Shown: in pieces, positions 34,471 to 43,097 of the stretch
Layout of the letters: every line of letters begins with the position of its first letter
Numbering within the stretch: position 1 is the first letter of the stretch
Assembly: GCA_946612625.1 (NCBI GenBank)
Contig: CAMOEW010000008.1
Location: 1-50,250 of the forward strand
Direction: 5' to 3'
Length of the DNA: 50,250 nt
DNA from: an uncultured Prevotella sp.
GTDB lineage: Bacteria; Bacteroidota; Bacteroidia; Bacteroidales; Bacteroidaceae
The notes under the pieces: generated by a model
Told to the model about the DNA's origin: nothing
Database searches by the model: none
The model's input: only the letters and a program-made list of their open reading frames with translations
Program-made: the position numbers and the translations under genes

Positions 34471-35309
34471 TACTCGTAGCCGACAGCGGAAGCACAAAGA
34501 CTTCGTGGGCTCTCAGCGGCAGCAGCCCCGACAGCGTCACGGTGAGAATCGAAACCCAGGGCATCAACCCGTTTCATCAGGACGCTGGCGAGATAGAGCA
34601 CGTGGTCCGTTCCGAACTGCTGCCCCGCCTGGACGTGGCAGGTGATGTGGATGTCTATTTCTACGGCAGCGGTTGTACCATTGAGCAGGAACCGGCGATG
34701 GAGTCGGTTCTCAGGCGTGCCATCCCCATGTGCGGCAAAGTGGAGGCACACGGCGACCTGCTTGGTGCTGCGCGTGCTCTGTGCGGACGTGAGCCGGGCA
34801 TAGCGTGCATACTCGGCACAGGCTCAAATTCGTGCTATTACGACGGTCGTGACATTGCCATGAACGTCCCTGCACTGGGATATATTCTCGGCGACGAGGG
34901 TAGTGGTGCCGTACTCGGACGCATGTTCATGAATGCGCTGTTCAAGGGCGGCCTGCCCGAGACAATCCGCCAGAAATATCTCGCTGAGAGCGGTCTGACG
35001 ATGGCAGACGTTATCCGCCGTGTATATCGCGAGCCTTTGGCAAACCGTTTCCTCGCATCTGTCTCGCCGTTCATACATGCCAACATCGGCGAGCCGGAAC
35101 TGAAGGAGCTTGTAAAAAATAATTTCCGCAGCTTTTTCCAGTCAAACATTTTATATTACGGACATGTCGGCGAGCCTCTTGGCTTTGTTGGGAGCATGGC
35201 ATATTATTATAAAGAGCTGCTTACTGATGTCGCAAGTGAATATGGTTTTAACGAGTTGAAAATCATCAAGAATCCACTTGAAGGGCTTCTTTTGTATCAT
35301 AATGCTTAA
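34467..35309 (+). CDS. BadF/BadG-family kinase, N-acetylglucosamine kinase-like
   Basis: 280 residues starting at ATG 34467 (MILVADSGSTKTSWAL), overlapping the mscS stop by 4 bp. ASKHA-fold motifs are visible: phosphate-1 ADSGSTKTSW, ACILGTGSNSCYYDG, and GYILGDEGSGAVLGR. The family phosphorylates amino sugars such as GlcNAc or MurNAc in cell-wall recycling; the exact sugar is not determinable. An unusually strong AAGGAGGG lies 10 nt before the start, rare in this phylum, consistent with re-initiation after mscS. Confidence 0.85.
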   Translation: MILVADSGSTKTSWALSGSSPDSVTVRIETQGINPFHQDAGEIEHVVRSELLPRLDVAGDVDVYFYGSGCTIEQEPAMESVLRRAIPMCGKVEAHGDLLGAARALCGREPGIACILGTGSNSCYYDGRDIAMNVPALGYILGDEGSGAVLGRMFMNALFKGGLPETIRQKYLAESGLTMADVIRRVYREPLANRFLASVSPFIHANIGEPELKELVKNNFRSFFQSNILYYGHVGEPLGFVGSMAYYYKELLTDVASEYGFNELKIIKNPLEGLLLYHNA

Positions 35310-35357
35310 CATTGTGTAGAAATTAATTCTGATTAGAGATAAAAAAATTGTTAAATG

Positions 35358-35388
35358 CTTGCAAATTGAAATTTTAAGTTTACCTTTG
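35358..35388 (+). promoter_or_regulatory. Promoter of the small XRE gene
   Basis: CTTG (35358-35361), 19-bp spacer, TACCTTTG (35381-35388). Confidence 0.65.
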
Positions 35389-35432
35389 CATCGTGAGATT
35401 TGGGTTATTTATTTGAAAACAACAAAAACGAT

Positions 35433-35648
35433 ATGATGAATTTAGGTAAGCACATACAGGAAGTTATGCGTTCTCAGGGTATGTCAGCAAGCGAGCTCGC
35501 GAAACTAATTCCATGCGAAAGGACAAACGTGTACAACATTTTTAAGAGAAAGAGTCTTGACGCACGATTGTTGATGCGCATTTCTAAGGTTTTAAACTAC
35601 GACTTCTTCATCGAGCTTTCGGATATGGCATTTCCTAAGAACAAGTAA
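35433..35648 (+). CDS. Small XRE-type helix-turn-helix protein
   Basis: 71 residues from ATG 35433 (a second ATG follows directly). The HTH is SQGMSASELAKLIPCERTNVYNIFKRKSLD, then ARLLMRISKVLNYDFFIELS. An in-frame TTG at 35400 is too near the promoter to be the start. It has its own promoter and terminator, and no partner gene is adjacent. Proteins of this type are common in Bacteroidetes as single-gene DNA-binding regulators; the target is unknown. Confidence 0.85.
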   Translation: MMNLGKHIQEVMRSQGMSASELAKLIPCERTNVYNIFKRKSLDARLLMRISKVLNYDFFIELSDMAFPKNK

Positions 35649-35675
35649 AGGATAAGTATTAAATGAAAATAGCAG

Positions 35676-35708
35676 GTGCAAGGGAAAAAGTTCCTTTGCA
35701 CTTTTTTT
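35676..35708 (+). terminator. Terminator after the small XRE gene
   Basis: Stem GTGCAAGGGAA / TTCCTTTGCAC (one G-T pair), loop AAAG, followed by seven T. Confidence 0.85.
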
Positions 35709-35737
35709 ATTGTCTTTTCTATTTTATTTCATATTTC

Positions 35738-35770
35738 TTGCAGTCATATAGTTTTTTTTTAGTACCTTTG
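35738..35770 (+). promoter_or_regulatory. Promoter of the nuo operon
   Basis: TACCTTTG at 35763-35770. The only TTG upstream is at 35738-35740, a 22-bp spacer, slightly long. The leader to nuoA is about 45 nt. Confidence 0.65.
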
Positions 35771-35816
35771 CACCGCTTTTCGATGGAGCATACAATATTG
35801 TAATTATTATATTTTT

Positions 35817-36167
35817 ATGAATTTCACTTTGTTGATTACCGTCATTCTGACGGCTGTGACATTGGTGGCTGGGGCTTACGTCGTTGCTAAGCTTATCGGA
35901 CCTCGTAGCTACAACAAACTGAAAGGCGAACCCTTCGAGTGCGGTATTCCTACACGCGGCTCGTCGTGGATTCCCATTCATGTGGGCTACTATCTGTTTG
36001 CCATCCTGTTCCTCATGTTTGATGTGGAAACTGTTTTCCTCTATCCATGGGCGGTAGTTGTTAAGGAGTTCGGTGCGGCAGCACTGCTGAGCATCGGGTT
36101 CTTCTTGGTTGTTTTAGTGTTCGGGCTTGCATACGCCTGGAAGAAAGGAGCGTTGGAATGGAAGTGA
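35817..36167 (+). CDS. nuoA: NADH-quinone oxidoreductase subunit A
   Basis: 116 residues with three membrane helices. The conserved loop KGEPFECGIP and the segment FDVETVFLYPWA identify NuoA, which lies at the junction of the membrane arm and quinone site. It is the first gene of the complex I operon; its last 10 bases overlap nuoB. Confidence 0.94.
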   Translation: MNFTLLITVILTAVTLVAGAYVVAKLIGPRSYNKLKGEPFECGIPTRGSSWIPIHVGYYLFAILFLMFDVETVFLYPWAVVVKEFGAAALLSIGFFLVVLVFGLAYAWKKGALEWK

Positions 36168-36856
36168 GGAAACCAAAAATCAAGTCTCTTCCATACGAAG
36201 AGTTCAAAGACAACGCCACGCTCGAGAAGATGATCGACGAGCTTCACGAGGGTGGGGTGAATGTCGTTCTCGGCAACCTCGATGCCCTTATCAACTGGGG
36301 GCGCTCCAACTCGCTTTGGTCGCTCACCTTCGGCACCTCATGCTGCGGCATCGAGTTCATGGCTGTAGGCTGTGCGCGTTACGACTTCTCACGTTTCGGT
36401 TTTGAAGTAACACGTAACTCTCCACGCCAGGCCGACCTTATCATGGTGGCTGGAACAATCACCCACAAGATGGCGCCTGCCTTCAAGCGTCTCTACGACG
36501 AGATGGCCGAGCCGAAGTATATCGTGGCCGTCGGCGGCTGCACCATCAGCGGCGGACCGTTCAAGTCGAGCTACCACGTGGTGAAGGGAATCGATGAGAT
36601 TGTTCCCGTCGATGTCTATGTGCCCGGCTGCCCTCCGCGTCCGGAGGCAATCCTCTACGGCATGATGCAGCTTCAGCGCAAGGTAAAGATCGAAAAGTTC
36701 TTCGGAGGTGCCAACCACAAGCAGACGCGTGAGGAGCGCGAGCTGAATCTTTCTAACGAAGCAATCGCCTCGGGCTGGAAGAAGAAGCCAATCGTTGTGA
36801 CCGACGTTCCAGAGAATTTCATTGACGAACTAAAGAAAGAGGAGGCAGCAAAATGA
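36158..36856 (+). CDS. nuoB: NADH-quinone oxidoreductase subunit B
   Basis: 232 residues. Ligands of the terminal [4Fe-4S] cluster N2 are seen as Cys62-Cys63 (TSCCGIEFMAVG), Cys128 (VGGCTISGGPF) and Cys158 (VPGCPPRPEA). N2 hands electrons to quinone. It has longer tails than E. coli NuoB (a charged C-terminal extension after about 180). It overlaps nuoA by 10 bp and nuoCD by 4 bp. Confidence 0.95.
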   Translation: MEVRKPKIKSLPYEEFKDNATLEKMIDELHEGGVNVVLGNLDALINWGRSNSLWSLTFGTSCCGIEFMAVGCARYDFSRFGFEVTRNSPRQADLIMVAGTITHKMAPAFKRLYDEMAEPKYIVAVGGCTISGGPFKSSYHVVKGIDEIVPVDVYVPGCPPRPEAILYGMMQLQRKVKIEKFFGGANHKQTREERELNLSNEAIASGWKKKPIVVTDVPENFIDELKKEEAAK

Positions 36857-38463
36857 AGTTAGATAACCTTATTTTCGATTTCGACCAGTTTTCCTCAGAG
36901 ATGGCCAATCTCAAGGAGAAGAAGCATTTCGACTATCTCGTGACCATCGTCGGCGAGGATTTCGGCGACGAGGGCCTTGGCTGTATCTACATCCTTGAGA
37001 ATACCGAAACCTCGGAGCGTTGCTCTGTGAAGATGCTTGCACGCAAGCAGGTGTGTGGCGACGGAATGTCGAGCAACGGAACCGGCGATACCGACGGCCG
37101 CGAAATCAGCTATATCCCAACGGTGTCGAAGCTGTGGAAAGTTGCCGACCTGCTGGAACGCGAGGTTTACGACTTCTACGGCATAGTGTTCCTCGGACAT
37201 CCCGACATGCGCCGTCTGTTTCTGCGCAACGACTTCAAGGGCCATCCGTTCCTCAAGTCGTGGAAATACGACGACTCTTACTCTTTGGACGATGATGTGG
37301 AGCCAGACTACGGACTGGAATACTATATCGACCGTAACGGCTGTCTGCAGTCGAAGCGAAACCCTCTTTTCGCTTCCGACGACTACGTGATCAACATTGG
37401 TCCGCAGCATCCGTCAACCCACGGTGTGCTGCGTCTGCAGACCGTTCTCGAGGGCGAGACCGTGAAGCGCATCTATCCCCACCTGGGCTATATCCACCGC
37501 GGTATAGAAAAGATGTGGGAGGGGATGACCTATCCTCAGACCCTCGCATTGACCGACCGTCTGAACTATCTCTCGGCGATGATGCACCGCCACGCCCTCG
37601 TGGGAGTGATAGAGGAGGCTATGGGCATAGAGCTGTCAGAGCGCATCAAGTATATCCGCACCATCATGGACGAGCTACAGCGTATCGACTCCCACTTGCT
37701 ATATCTTGGATGTACGGCTCAGGACCTTGGAGCCCTGACGGCATTCCTCTACTGTATGCGCGACCGTGAGCATGTGCTCAACGTCATGGAGGAGACCACG
37801 GGCGGCCGTCTGATTCAGAACTACTACCGTATCGGAGGACTGCAAGACGACATCGACCCAAATTTTGTTTCCAACACCAAGAAGCTGTGCACGTATCTCC
37901 GTCCGATGATTCAGGAGTATCTCGACGTGTTCGGCGACAATGTCATCACCCACAAGCGTTTGGAGAAAGTGGGCGTCATGGACAAGGCCGACTGCATCAA
38001 CTACGGCGTTACCGGTCCTGCCGGCCGCGCTGCCGGATGGAAGAACGACACCCGCAAGCGCCACCCCTACGACATGTACGACCGTGTGGAGTGGAAAGAG
38101 ATAACGAAGACGGGTTGCGACTCTATGGATCGCTACATGTGCCATATAGAAGAGCTTTATCAGAGTCTCGACATTATTGGCCAGCTCATCGACAATATCC
38201 CCGAGGGTGAATACTACATCAAGCAGAAGCCGATTATCAAGGTGCCCGAGGGACAGTGGTACTTCTCTGTCGAGGGCGCCTCTGGTGAGTTCGGCATCTA
38301 TCTCGACTCTAAGGGCGACAAGAGTCCTTGGCGCATGAAGATGCGCCCGATGGGTCTGTCGCTTGTCGGTGCTCTCGACCCGATGCTTCGTGGCCAGAAG
38401 ATTGCCGACCTTGTTACTACCGGTGCTGCGATAGACTTTGTCATTCCGGATATAGACAGGTAG
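36853..38463 (+). CDS. nuoCD: NADH-quinone oxidoreductase, fused subunits C and D
   Basis: 536 residues. Residues about 1-150 are NuoC (30-kDa; VADLLEREVYDFYGIVFLGHPDMRRL). After a short linker, about 175-536 are NuoD (49-kDa; INIGPQHPSTHGVLRL, YIHRGIEKMWEGMTYPQ, LTDRLNYLSAMMHRHAL), which shapes the quinone pocket. The C-terminal end VTTGAAIDFVIPDIDR is complete. C-D fusion also occurs in E. coli and is usual in Bacteroidales. Confidence 0.94.
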   Translation: MKLDNLIFDFDQFSSEMANLKEKKHFDYLVTIVGEDFGDEGLGCIYILENTETSERCSVKMLARKQVCGDGMSSNGTGDTDGREISYIPTVSKLWKVADLLEREVYDFYGIVFLGHPDMRRLFLRNDFKGHPFLKSWKYDDSYSLDDDVEPDYGLEYYIDRNGCLQSKRNPLFASDDYVINIGPQHPSTHGVLRLQTVLEGETVKRIYPHLGYIHRGIEKMWEGMTYPQTLALTDRLNYLSAMMHRHALVGVIEEAMGIELSERIKYIRTIMDELQRIDSHLLYLGCTAQDLGALTAFLYCMRDREHVLNVMEETTGGRLIQNYYRIGGLQDDIDPNFVSNTKKLCTYLRPMIQEYLDVFGDNVITHKRLEKVGVMDKADCINYGVTGPAGRAAGWKNDTRKRHPYDMYDRVEWKEITKTGCDSMDRYMCHIEELYQSLDIIGQLIDNIPEGEYYIKQKPIIKVPEGQWYFSVEGASGEFGIYLDSKGDKSPWRMKMRPMGLSLVGALDPMLRGQKIADLVTTGAAIDFVIPDIDR

Positions 38464-38465
38464 GA

Positions 38466-38508
38466 TTTAGAGTTAGGAGTTAAGAGTTAAGAATTAAGAG
38501 TAAAAAAA
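38466..38508. repeat. Heptamer-type AGTTAAGA tract between nuoCD and nuoH
   Basis: The entire 46-bp spacer consists of degenerate AGTTA(A/G)GA and AATTAAGA units, like those in the aromatic operon. Confidence 0.65.
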
Positions 38509-38509
38509 A

Positions 38510-39595
38510 ATGTTTGATTTCTCAATAGTAACAAGATGGTTTGACGATTTCCTGAGACTGACACTCGGGCTCGGCGATTTCTGGTCAATCCTCATCGAGT
38601 GCGTGATTGTGGGCGTGGCCATTCTTGTGGGCTATGCGCTGATAGCAATCGTGCTGATATTCATGGAGCGCAAGGTGTGTGCCTACTTCCAGTGTCGTAT
38701 CGGTCCCATGCGAGTGGGCTTCTGGGGTACGCTGCAGGTGTTTGCCGACGTACTGAAGATGCTCATCAAGGAGATTTTCTTTGTTGACCGTGCCGACAAA
38801 TTCCTCTACGGCCTTGCTCCTCTGCTTGTGATTATAGCCTCGGTGGGAACGTTCTCGTTTCTTCCGTGGAACAACGGTGCCGAGATTCTCGACTTCAACG
38901 TCGGACTGTTTCTCATCACTGCCATCTCGTCGATAGGCGTCGTGGGTATCTTCCTTGCAGGATGGGCTTCCAACAACAAGTATTCCGTGGTTTCCGCCAT
39001 GCGTGGAGCCGTGCAGATGATTTCCTATGAGATGTCGCTGTGCCTCTGTCTCATTTCTGCCGTCATCCTGCTCGGAACGATGCAGGTGAGCGGTATCGTC
39101 GAGGCACAGACGGGCCCGTGGAAATGGCTCATCTTCCAGGGACACGTCCCCGCCATCATTGCATTCATCGTATTCCTCATTGCCGGCAACGCCGAGGCTA
39201 ACCGCGGCCCGTTCGACATGGCTGAGGCAGAGAGCGAGCTTACCGCCGGCCACCATACTGAATACAGCGGTATGGGCTTCGGATTCTTCTATCTTGCCGA
39301 GTATCTCAACCTCTTCACCATCTCAGGCATTGCCGCCATGGTATTCCTCGGAGGCTGGGCACCCGTCAACATCGGCATAGAGGCATTCGACACTCTCATG
39401 GACTATATTCCCGGAGTTGTGTGGTTTTTCGGAAAGACCTTCCTCCTCGTGTGGATTCTCATGTGGGTGCGCTGGACATATCCCCGTCTGCGCATCGACC
39501 AGATACTGAAGTTGGAATGGAAGTATCTCATGCCGCTGTCGCTGCTGAACATCGTTCTGATGACGGCTTGCGTGGCATTGGGATGGTACATTTGA
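38510..39595 (+). CDS. nuoH: NADH-quinone oxidoreductase subunit H
   Basis: 361 residues, eight or so membrane helices. Diagnostic stretches: FMERKVCAYFQCRIGPMRVG, WASNNKYSVVSAMRGAVQMISYEM and NRGPFDMAEAESELTAGHHTEYSGMGF. NuoH forms the quinone-binding chamber with NuoB and NuoD. The start is ATG 38510, following the repeat tract. Confidence 0.94.
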   Translation: MFDFSIVTRWFDDFLRLTLGLGDFWSILIECVIVGVAILVGYALIAIVLIFMERKVCAYFQCRIGPMRVGFWGTLQVFADVLKMLIKEIFFVDRADKFLYGLAPLLVIIASVGTFSFLPWNNGAEILDFNVGLFLITAISSIGVVGIFLAGWASNNKYSVVSAMRGAVQMISYEMSLCLCLISAVILLGTMQVSGIVEAQTGPWKWLIFQGHVPAIIAFIVFLIAGNAEANRGPFDMAEAESELTAGHHTEYSGMGFGFFYLAEYLNLFTISGIAAMVFLGGWAPVNIGIEAFDTLMDYIPGVVWFFGKTFLLVWILMWVRWTYPRLRIDQILKLEWKYLMPLSLLNIVLMTACVALGWYI

Positions 39596-39636
39596 CGAAT
39601 GGATAATAAAAAAACAGTAAACAGTATAATTGTAAG

Positions 39637-40158
39637 ATGAAAGAATCATATTTCGGAGAAGCGTTAGCGGCCGTAAAGACTCTCGGTGTCGGCTTGAAGA
39701 CCACGATGAAGGAATACTTCACTGCGAAGTCAACCGAGCAGTACCCCGAGAACCGCAAGACCACGCTTCACATATCAAAGCGCCACCGCGGCCGCCTTGT
39801 GTTCAAGCGCAACGCCGACGGCAGCTACCGTTGTACGGCATGTACGCTTTGCGAGAAGGCATGTCCCAACGGCACCATCAAGATACTCTCAGAGATGGTG
39901 ACTACCGATGACGGAAAGAAGAAGCGCGTTTTGCGTGACTATCAGTACGACCTGGGCGACTGCATGTTCTGCCAGCTCTGTACCAACGCCTGCAACTTCG
40001 ACGCAATCGAGTTTACCAACGACTTTGAGAATTCGGTGTTCGACCGTAACAGTCTTGTGCTGCATCTCGACAAGGAGGTATATAAGGGTGGCTCGCTGCC
40101 CGGTCTCATCGACGGCGGTGCTCCAATTGAAATCGGAAAATTTAATACGAAGTACTAA
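39637..40158 (+). CDS. nuoI: NADH-quinone oxidoreductase subunit I, 2[4Fe-4S] ferredoxin
   Basis: 173 residues. Two ferredoxin motifs bind clusters N6a/N6b: C66-x2-C69-x2-C72-x3-C76-P and C109-x2-C112-x2-C115-x3-C119. The second ends in CN instead of the usual CP; all eight ligands are present. In a complex without NuoEFG this subunit is the outermost known electron acceptor and so the likely docking place for the donor (inference). Confidence 0.93.
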   Translation: MKESYFGEALAAVKTLGVGLKTTMKEYFTAKSTEQYPENRKTTLHISKRHRGRLVFKRNADGSYRCTACTLCEKACPNGTIKILSEMVTTDDGKKKRVLRDYQYDLGDCMFCQLCTNACNFDAIEFTNDFENSVFDRNSLVLHLDKEVYKGGSLPGLIDGGAPIEIGKFNTKY

Positions 40159-40159
40159 T

Positions 40160-40681
40160 ATGGCTAATATAGTAATGTTTTGTATTCTCGCGGTCATCAT
40201 TCTCGGCTCTGCCGTGATGTGCGTGATGACCAAGCGGATAATGCGGGCCGCAACGTTCATGTTGTTTGTGCTCTTTGGCGTGGCAGGCCTTTACTTCCTG
40301 CTCGACTATACATTTCTCGGAGCTGCTCAGATAAGCATCTATGCCGGAGGCGTTACGATGATCTATGTATTCGCCATCCAGCTTGTCAGCAAGCAGACTC
40401 TTCAGGGACTGGTTGAGCGCCTGAAAGGTTCACGCGTGGTGTTCGGTGGTCTGATGACCCTCATCGGTCTCTGTACCGTGACGCTTGTTCTACTGAAGAA
40501 TAATTTCATTTATGCCGCTGGCAGAGTGGCCGACGCCGAGGTGCCCATGAAGGCAATCGGAGAGTCGCTCGTCGGTGCCGGCAAGTATCAGTATGTGCTC
40601 CCATTCGAGTTCATTTCGCTGTTTCTTCTTGCCTGCATCATTGGTGGCCTGGTTGTTTCACGTAAAGACGAGGAGGAATAG
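40160..40681 (+). CDS. nuoJ: NADH-quinone oxidoreductase subunit J
   Basis: 173 residues, five membrane helices. Start ATG 40160, one base after the nuoI stop; upstream in-frame codons belong to nuoI in another frame. FLGAAQISIYAGGVTMIYVFAIQL is the conserved third helix of NuoJ with the pi-bulge region. It couples the quinone chamber to the antiporter-like subunits. Confidence 0.92.
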   Translation: MANIVMFCILAVIILGSAVMCVMTKRIMRAATFMLFVLFGVAGLYFLLDYTFLGAAQISIYAGGVTMIYVFAIQLVSKQTLQGLVERLKGSRVVFGGLMTLIGLCTVTLVLLKNNFIYAAGRVADAEVPMKAIGESLVGAGKYQYVLPFEFISLFLLACIIGGLVVSRKDEEE

Positions 40682-40684
40682 TAT

Positions 40685-40993
40685 ATGGTACCTGTAGAAT
40701 GTTATTTTGTGCTCAGCGCACTTCTGTTCTTCATCGGTGTGTTCGGTTTCGTCACACGCCGCAATCTGGTAGCCATGCTCATCTCCATCGAGTTGGTGCT
40801 GAATGCCGTTGACATCAATTTCGCAGCGTTCAACCGTCTGCTCTGGCCCGAGGGTATGGAGGGCATGTTCATGACGCTTTTCTCCATCGGAGTCTCTGCA
40901 GCCGAGTCGGCAGTAGCCATAGCCATCATCATCAATGTCTATCGCAACTTCCACAGCGACAACGTTAACAGTATCCAGAACATGAAATGGTAG
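40685..40993 (+). CDS. nuoK: NADH-quinone oxidoreductase subunit K
   Basis: 102 residues, three helices (MrpC-like). The two essential membrane glutamates are visible in LISIELVLNAVDINF and SAAESAVAIAI. Usual length; 3 bp after nuoJ. Confidence 0.94.
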   Translation: MVPVECYFVLSALLFFIGVFGFVTRRNLVAMLISIELVLNAVDINFAAFNRLLWPEGMEGMFMTLFSIGVSAAESAVAIAIIINVYRNFHSDNVNSIQNMKW

Positions 40994-40995
40994 GA

Positions 40996-41030
40996 AGAAT
41001 CAAGAGTTAAGAGTTAAGAATCAAGAATTT
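40996..41030. repeat. Heptamer-type AGTTAAGA tract between nuoK and nuoL
   Basis: GAATCAAGAGTTAAGAGTTA and following AATCAAGAATTTA fill the spacer, as at 38466 and in the aromatic operon. Confidence 0.65.
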
Positions 41031-41035
41031 AAACT

Positions 41036-43027
41036 ATGGAATATTCATATTCGTTTTTAATACTCCTTCTGCCGTTCCTCAGTTTTGTACTGTTGGGCCT
41101 TGCCGGTATGAAGATGTCGCATAAGGCAGCAGGTCTTATCGGCACCACGTCATTAGGAATAGTGACTGCACTGAGCTATCTGACGGCTTTCAGCTATTTC
41201 ACGGCCGACCGTCTTGCCGACGGCACGTTCGCCACGATTGTGCCTTACAACTTCACATGGCTGCCTCTGGGCCGCCTGCATTTCGACATAGGTATTCTTC
41301 TCGACCCTATTTCGGTGATGATGCTCATCGTCATCTCCACGGTGTCGCTGATGGTGCATATCTACTCGTTCGGCTATATGCACGGCGAGAAGGGTTTCCA
41401 GCGCTACTACGCTTTCCTTTCTCTCTTCACGATGTCGATGCTCGGCCTGGTTGTTGCCACCAACATTTTCCAGATGTATCTGTTCTGGGAGCTTGTGGGC
41501 GTGTCGTCCTATCTGCTCATCGGATTCTACTATCCGCTCCATGCTGCCGTTGCCGCATCCAAGAAGGCGTTCATTGTGACGCGCTTTGCCGATATGTTCT
41601 TCCTCATCGGCATCCTGATTTTCGGCTATTACACCCAGTCGTTCAGCTTCTCGTTTGCCGGCGACATCGTGATGGGCGAGTCGGCCACGCCGTTCATCAC
41701 CTGCGATGCCGCGCGTGCCATGACAGCTGGCGGGCTGCTTATCCCCACGGCTCTCGTGCTGATGTTCATCGGCGGTGCCGGTAAGAGCGCAATGTTCCCG
41801 TTGCATATCTGGCTGCCCGATGCCATGGAGGGTCCTACTCCTGTCTCGGCGCTTATCCATGCTGCCACGATGGTTGTGGCCGGTGTGTTCCAGATTGCGC
41901 GTATGTTCCCCTTGTGGATTCAGTATGCCCCCGACCAGATGAGCATCGTGGTATGGGTAGGTGCCTTCACTGCATTCTATGCCGCGAGCGTGGCTTGTGC
42001 CCAGAGCGACATCAAGCGTGTGCTGGCGTTCTCCACTATCTCTCAGATTGCGTTTATGATGGTTGCCCTCGGCGTTTGTCTGCCCAGCCATGAGCCGGGC
42101 GTCGTGCTCGACAATCATGCCCAGTTGGGCTATATGGCATCGATGTTCCATCTGTTCACCCATGCCATGTTCAAGGCGTGTCTGTTCCTTGGTGCCGGCT
42201 GTATCATACATGCCGTCCACTCCAACGAGATGGCTCTCATGGGTGGGCTTCGCAAGTATATGCCCGTGACCCACGTCACTTTCCTCATCTCGTGTCTGGC
42301 CATTGCCGGAATCCCGTTCTTCAGTGGCTTCTGCTCCAAGGACGAGATTATCTCGGCATGTTTTGCCTACAGCCCCTGGTGCGGCTGGTGGATGACCGGT
42401 GTTGCAGCCATGACAGCTTTCTATATGTTCCGTCTCTACTACGGCATCTTCTGGGGTACTGAAAACAAGGAGGCCCACGAGCATCATACTCCCCATGAGG
42501 CTCCTGCCACGATGACCGTTCCGCTGATTATCCTCTGCTGCATCACTATGGGCGTGGGTATATGGAGCACCATCGCCGGCTTTGCCGGTCTTGGCAACTT
42601 CGGCGATTTCGTCAGTGCCGCAGGCACGGCCTACACCATCCATTTCGACCCTGTGATAGCAGCTACTTCCACGGTGATTGCCGTCGTTGCCATCTGCTTG
42701 GCTACATATATATATAAAGGTGAGAGCCAGCCTGTTGCCGACCGCCTCTACAAGACGTTCCCACGTCTGCACCGTGCGGCCTACAAGCGTTTCTATCAGG
42801 ACGAAATCTGGCAGTATGTCACCCATCGCATCATCTTCCGCTGCATCTCTACGCCCGTGGCATGGTTCGACCGCCACGTGGTCGATGGCACATTTAATTT
42901 CCTTGCCTGGGGAGCCAACGAGGCAGGCGAGAGCCTGCGCCCGTGGCAGAGCGGCGACGTGCGGCAGTATGCGGTGTGGTTCCTCACCGGCGTGGTAGCC
43001 CTTACGCTCGTATTACTCGCAATTTGA
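41036..43027 (+). CDS. nuoL: NADH-quinone oxidoreductase subunit L
   Basis: 663 residues, about 16 membrane helices. Antiporter-like core features: LFWELVGVSSYLLIGFYY (key Glu), GKSAMFPLHIWLPDAMEGPTPVSALIHAATMV (Lys and His of the proton channel), SDIKRVLAFSTISQIAFM. The C-terminal part includes the long lateral helix region that NuoL uses to brace the membrane arm. It is the distal proton-pumping subunit. Confidence 0.95.
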   Translation: MEYSYSFLILLLPFLSFVLLGLAGMKMSHKAAGLIGTTSLGIVTALSYLTAFSYFTADRLADGTFATIVPYNFTWLPLGRLHFDIGILLDPISVMMLIVISTVSLMVHIYSFGYMHGEKGFQRYYAFLSLFTMSMLGLVVATNIFQMYLFWELVGVSSYLLIGFYYPLHAAVAASKKAFIVTRFADMFFLIGILIFGYYTQSFSFSFAGDIVMGESATPFITCDAARAMTAGGLLIPTALVLMFIGGAGKSAMFPLHIWLPDAMEGPTPVSALIHAATMVVAGVFQIARMFPLWIQYAPDQMSIVVWVGAFTAFYAASVACAQSDIKRVLAFSTISQIAFMMVALGVCLPSHEPGVVLDNHAQLGYMASMFHLFTHAMFKACLFLGAGCIIHAVHSNEMALMGGLRKYMPVTHVTFLISCLAIAGIPFFSGFCSKDEIISACFAYSPWCGWWMTGVAAMTAFYMFRLYYGIFWGTENKEAHEHHTPHEAPATMTVPLIILCCITMGVGIWSTIAGFAGLGNFGDFVSAAGTAYTIHFDPVIAATSTVIAVVAICLATYIYKGESQPVADRLYKTFPRLHRAAYKRFYQDEIWQYVTHRIIFRCISTPVAWFDRHVVDGTFNFLAWGANEAGESLRPWQSGDVRQYAVWFLTGVVALTLVLLAI

Positions 43028-43097
43028 CAATCTGGCAATTTCACGATTGTATGATTGGATAGTAAATTGTAAAACAGTAAAATAGAAAAATATAACA

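Noticed and set aside
41153..42877. 574-codon open frame antisense to nuoL
   Set aside because: The composition (many His, Glu, Arg) is that of a mirror of a membrane-protein gene. nuoL on the other strand is certain.
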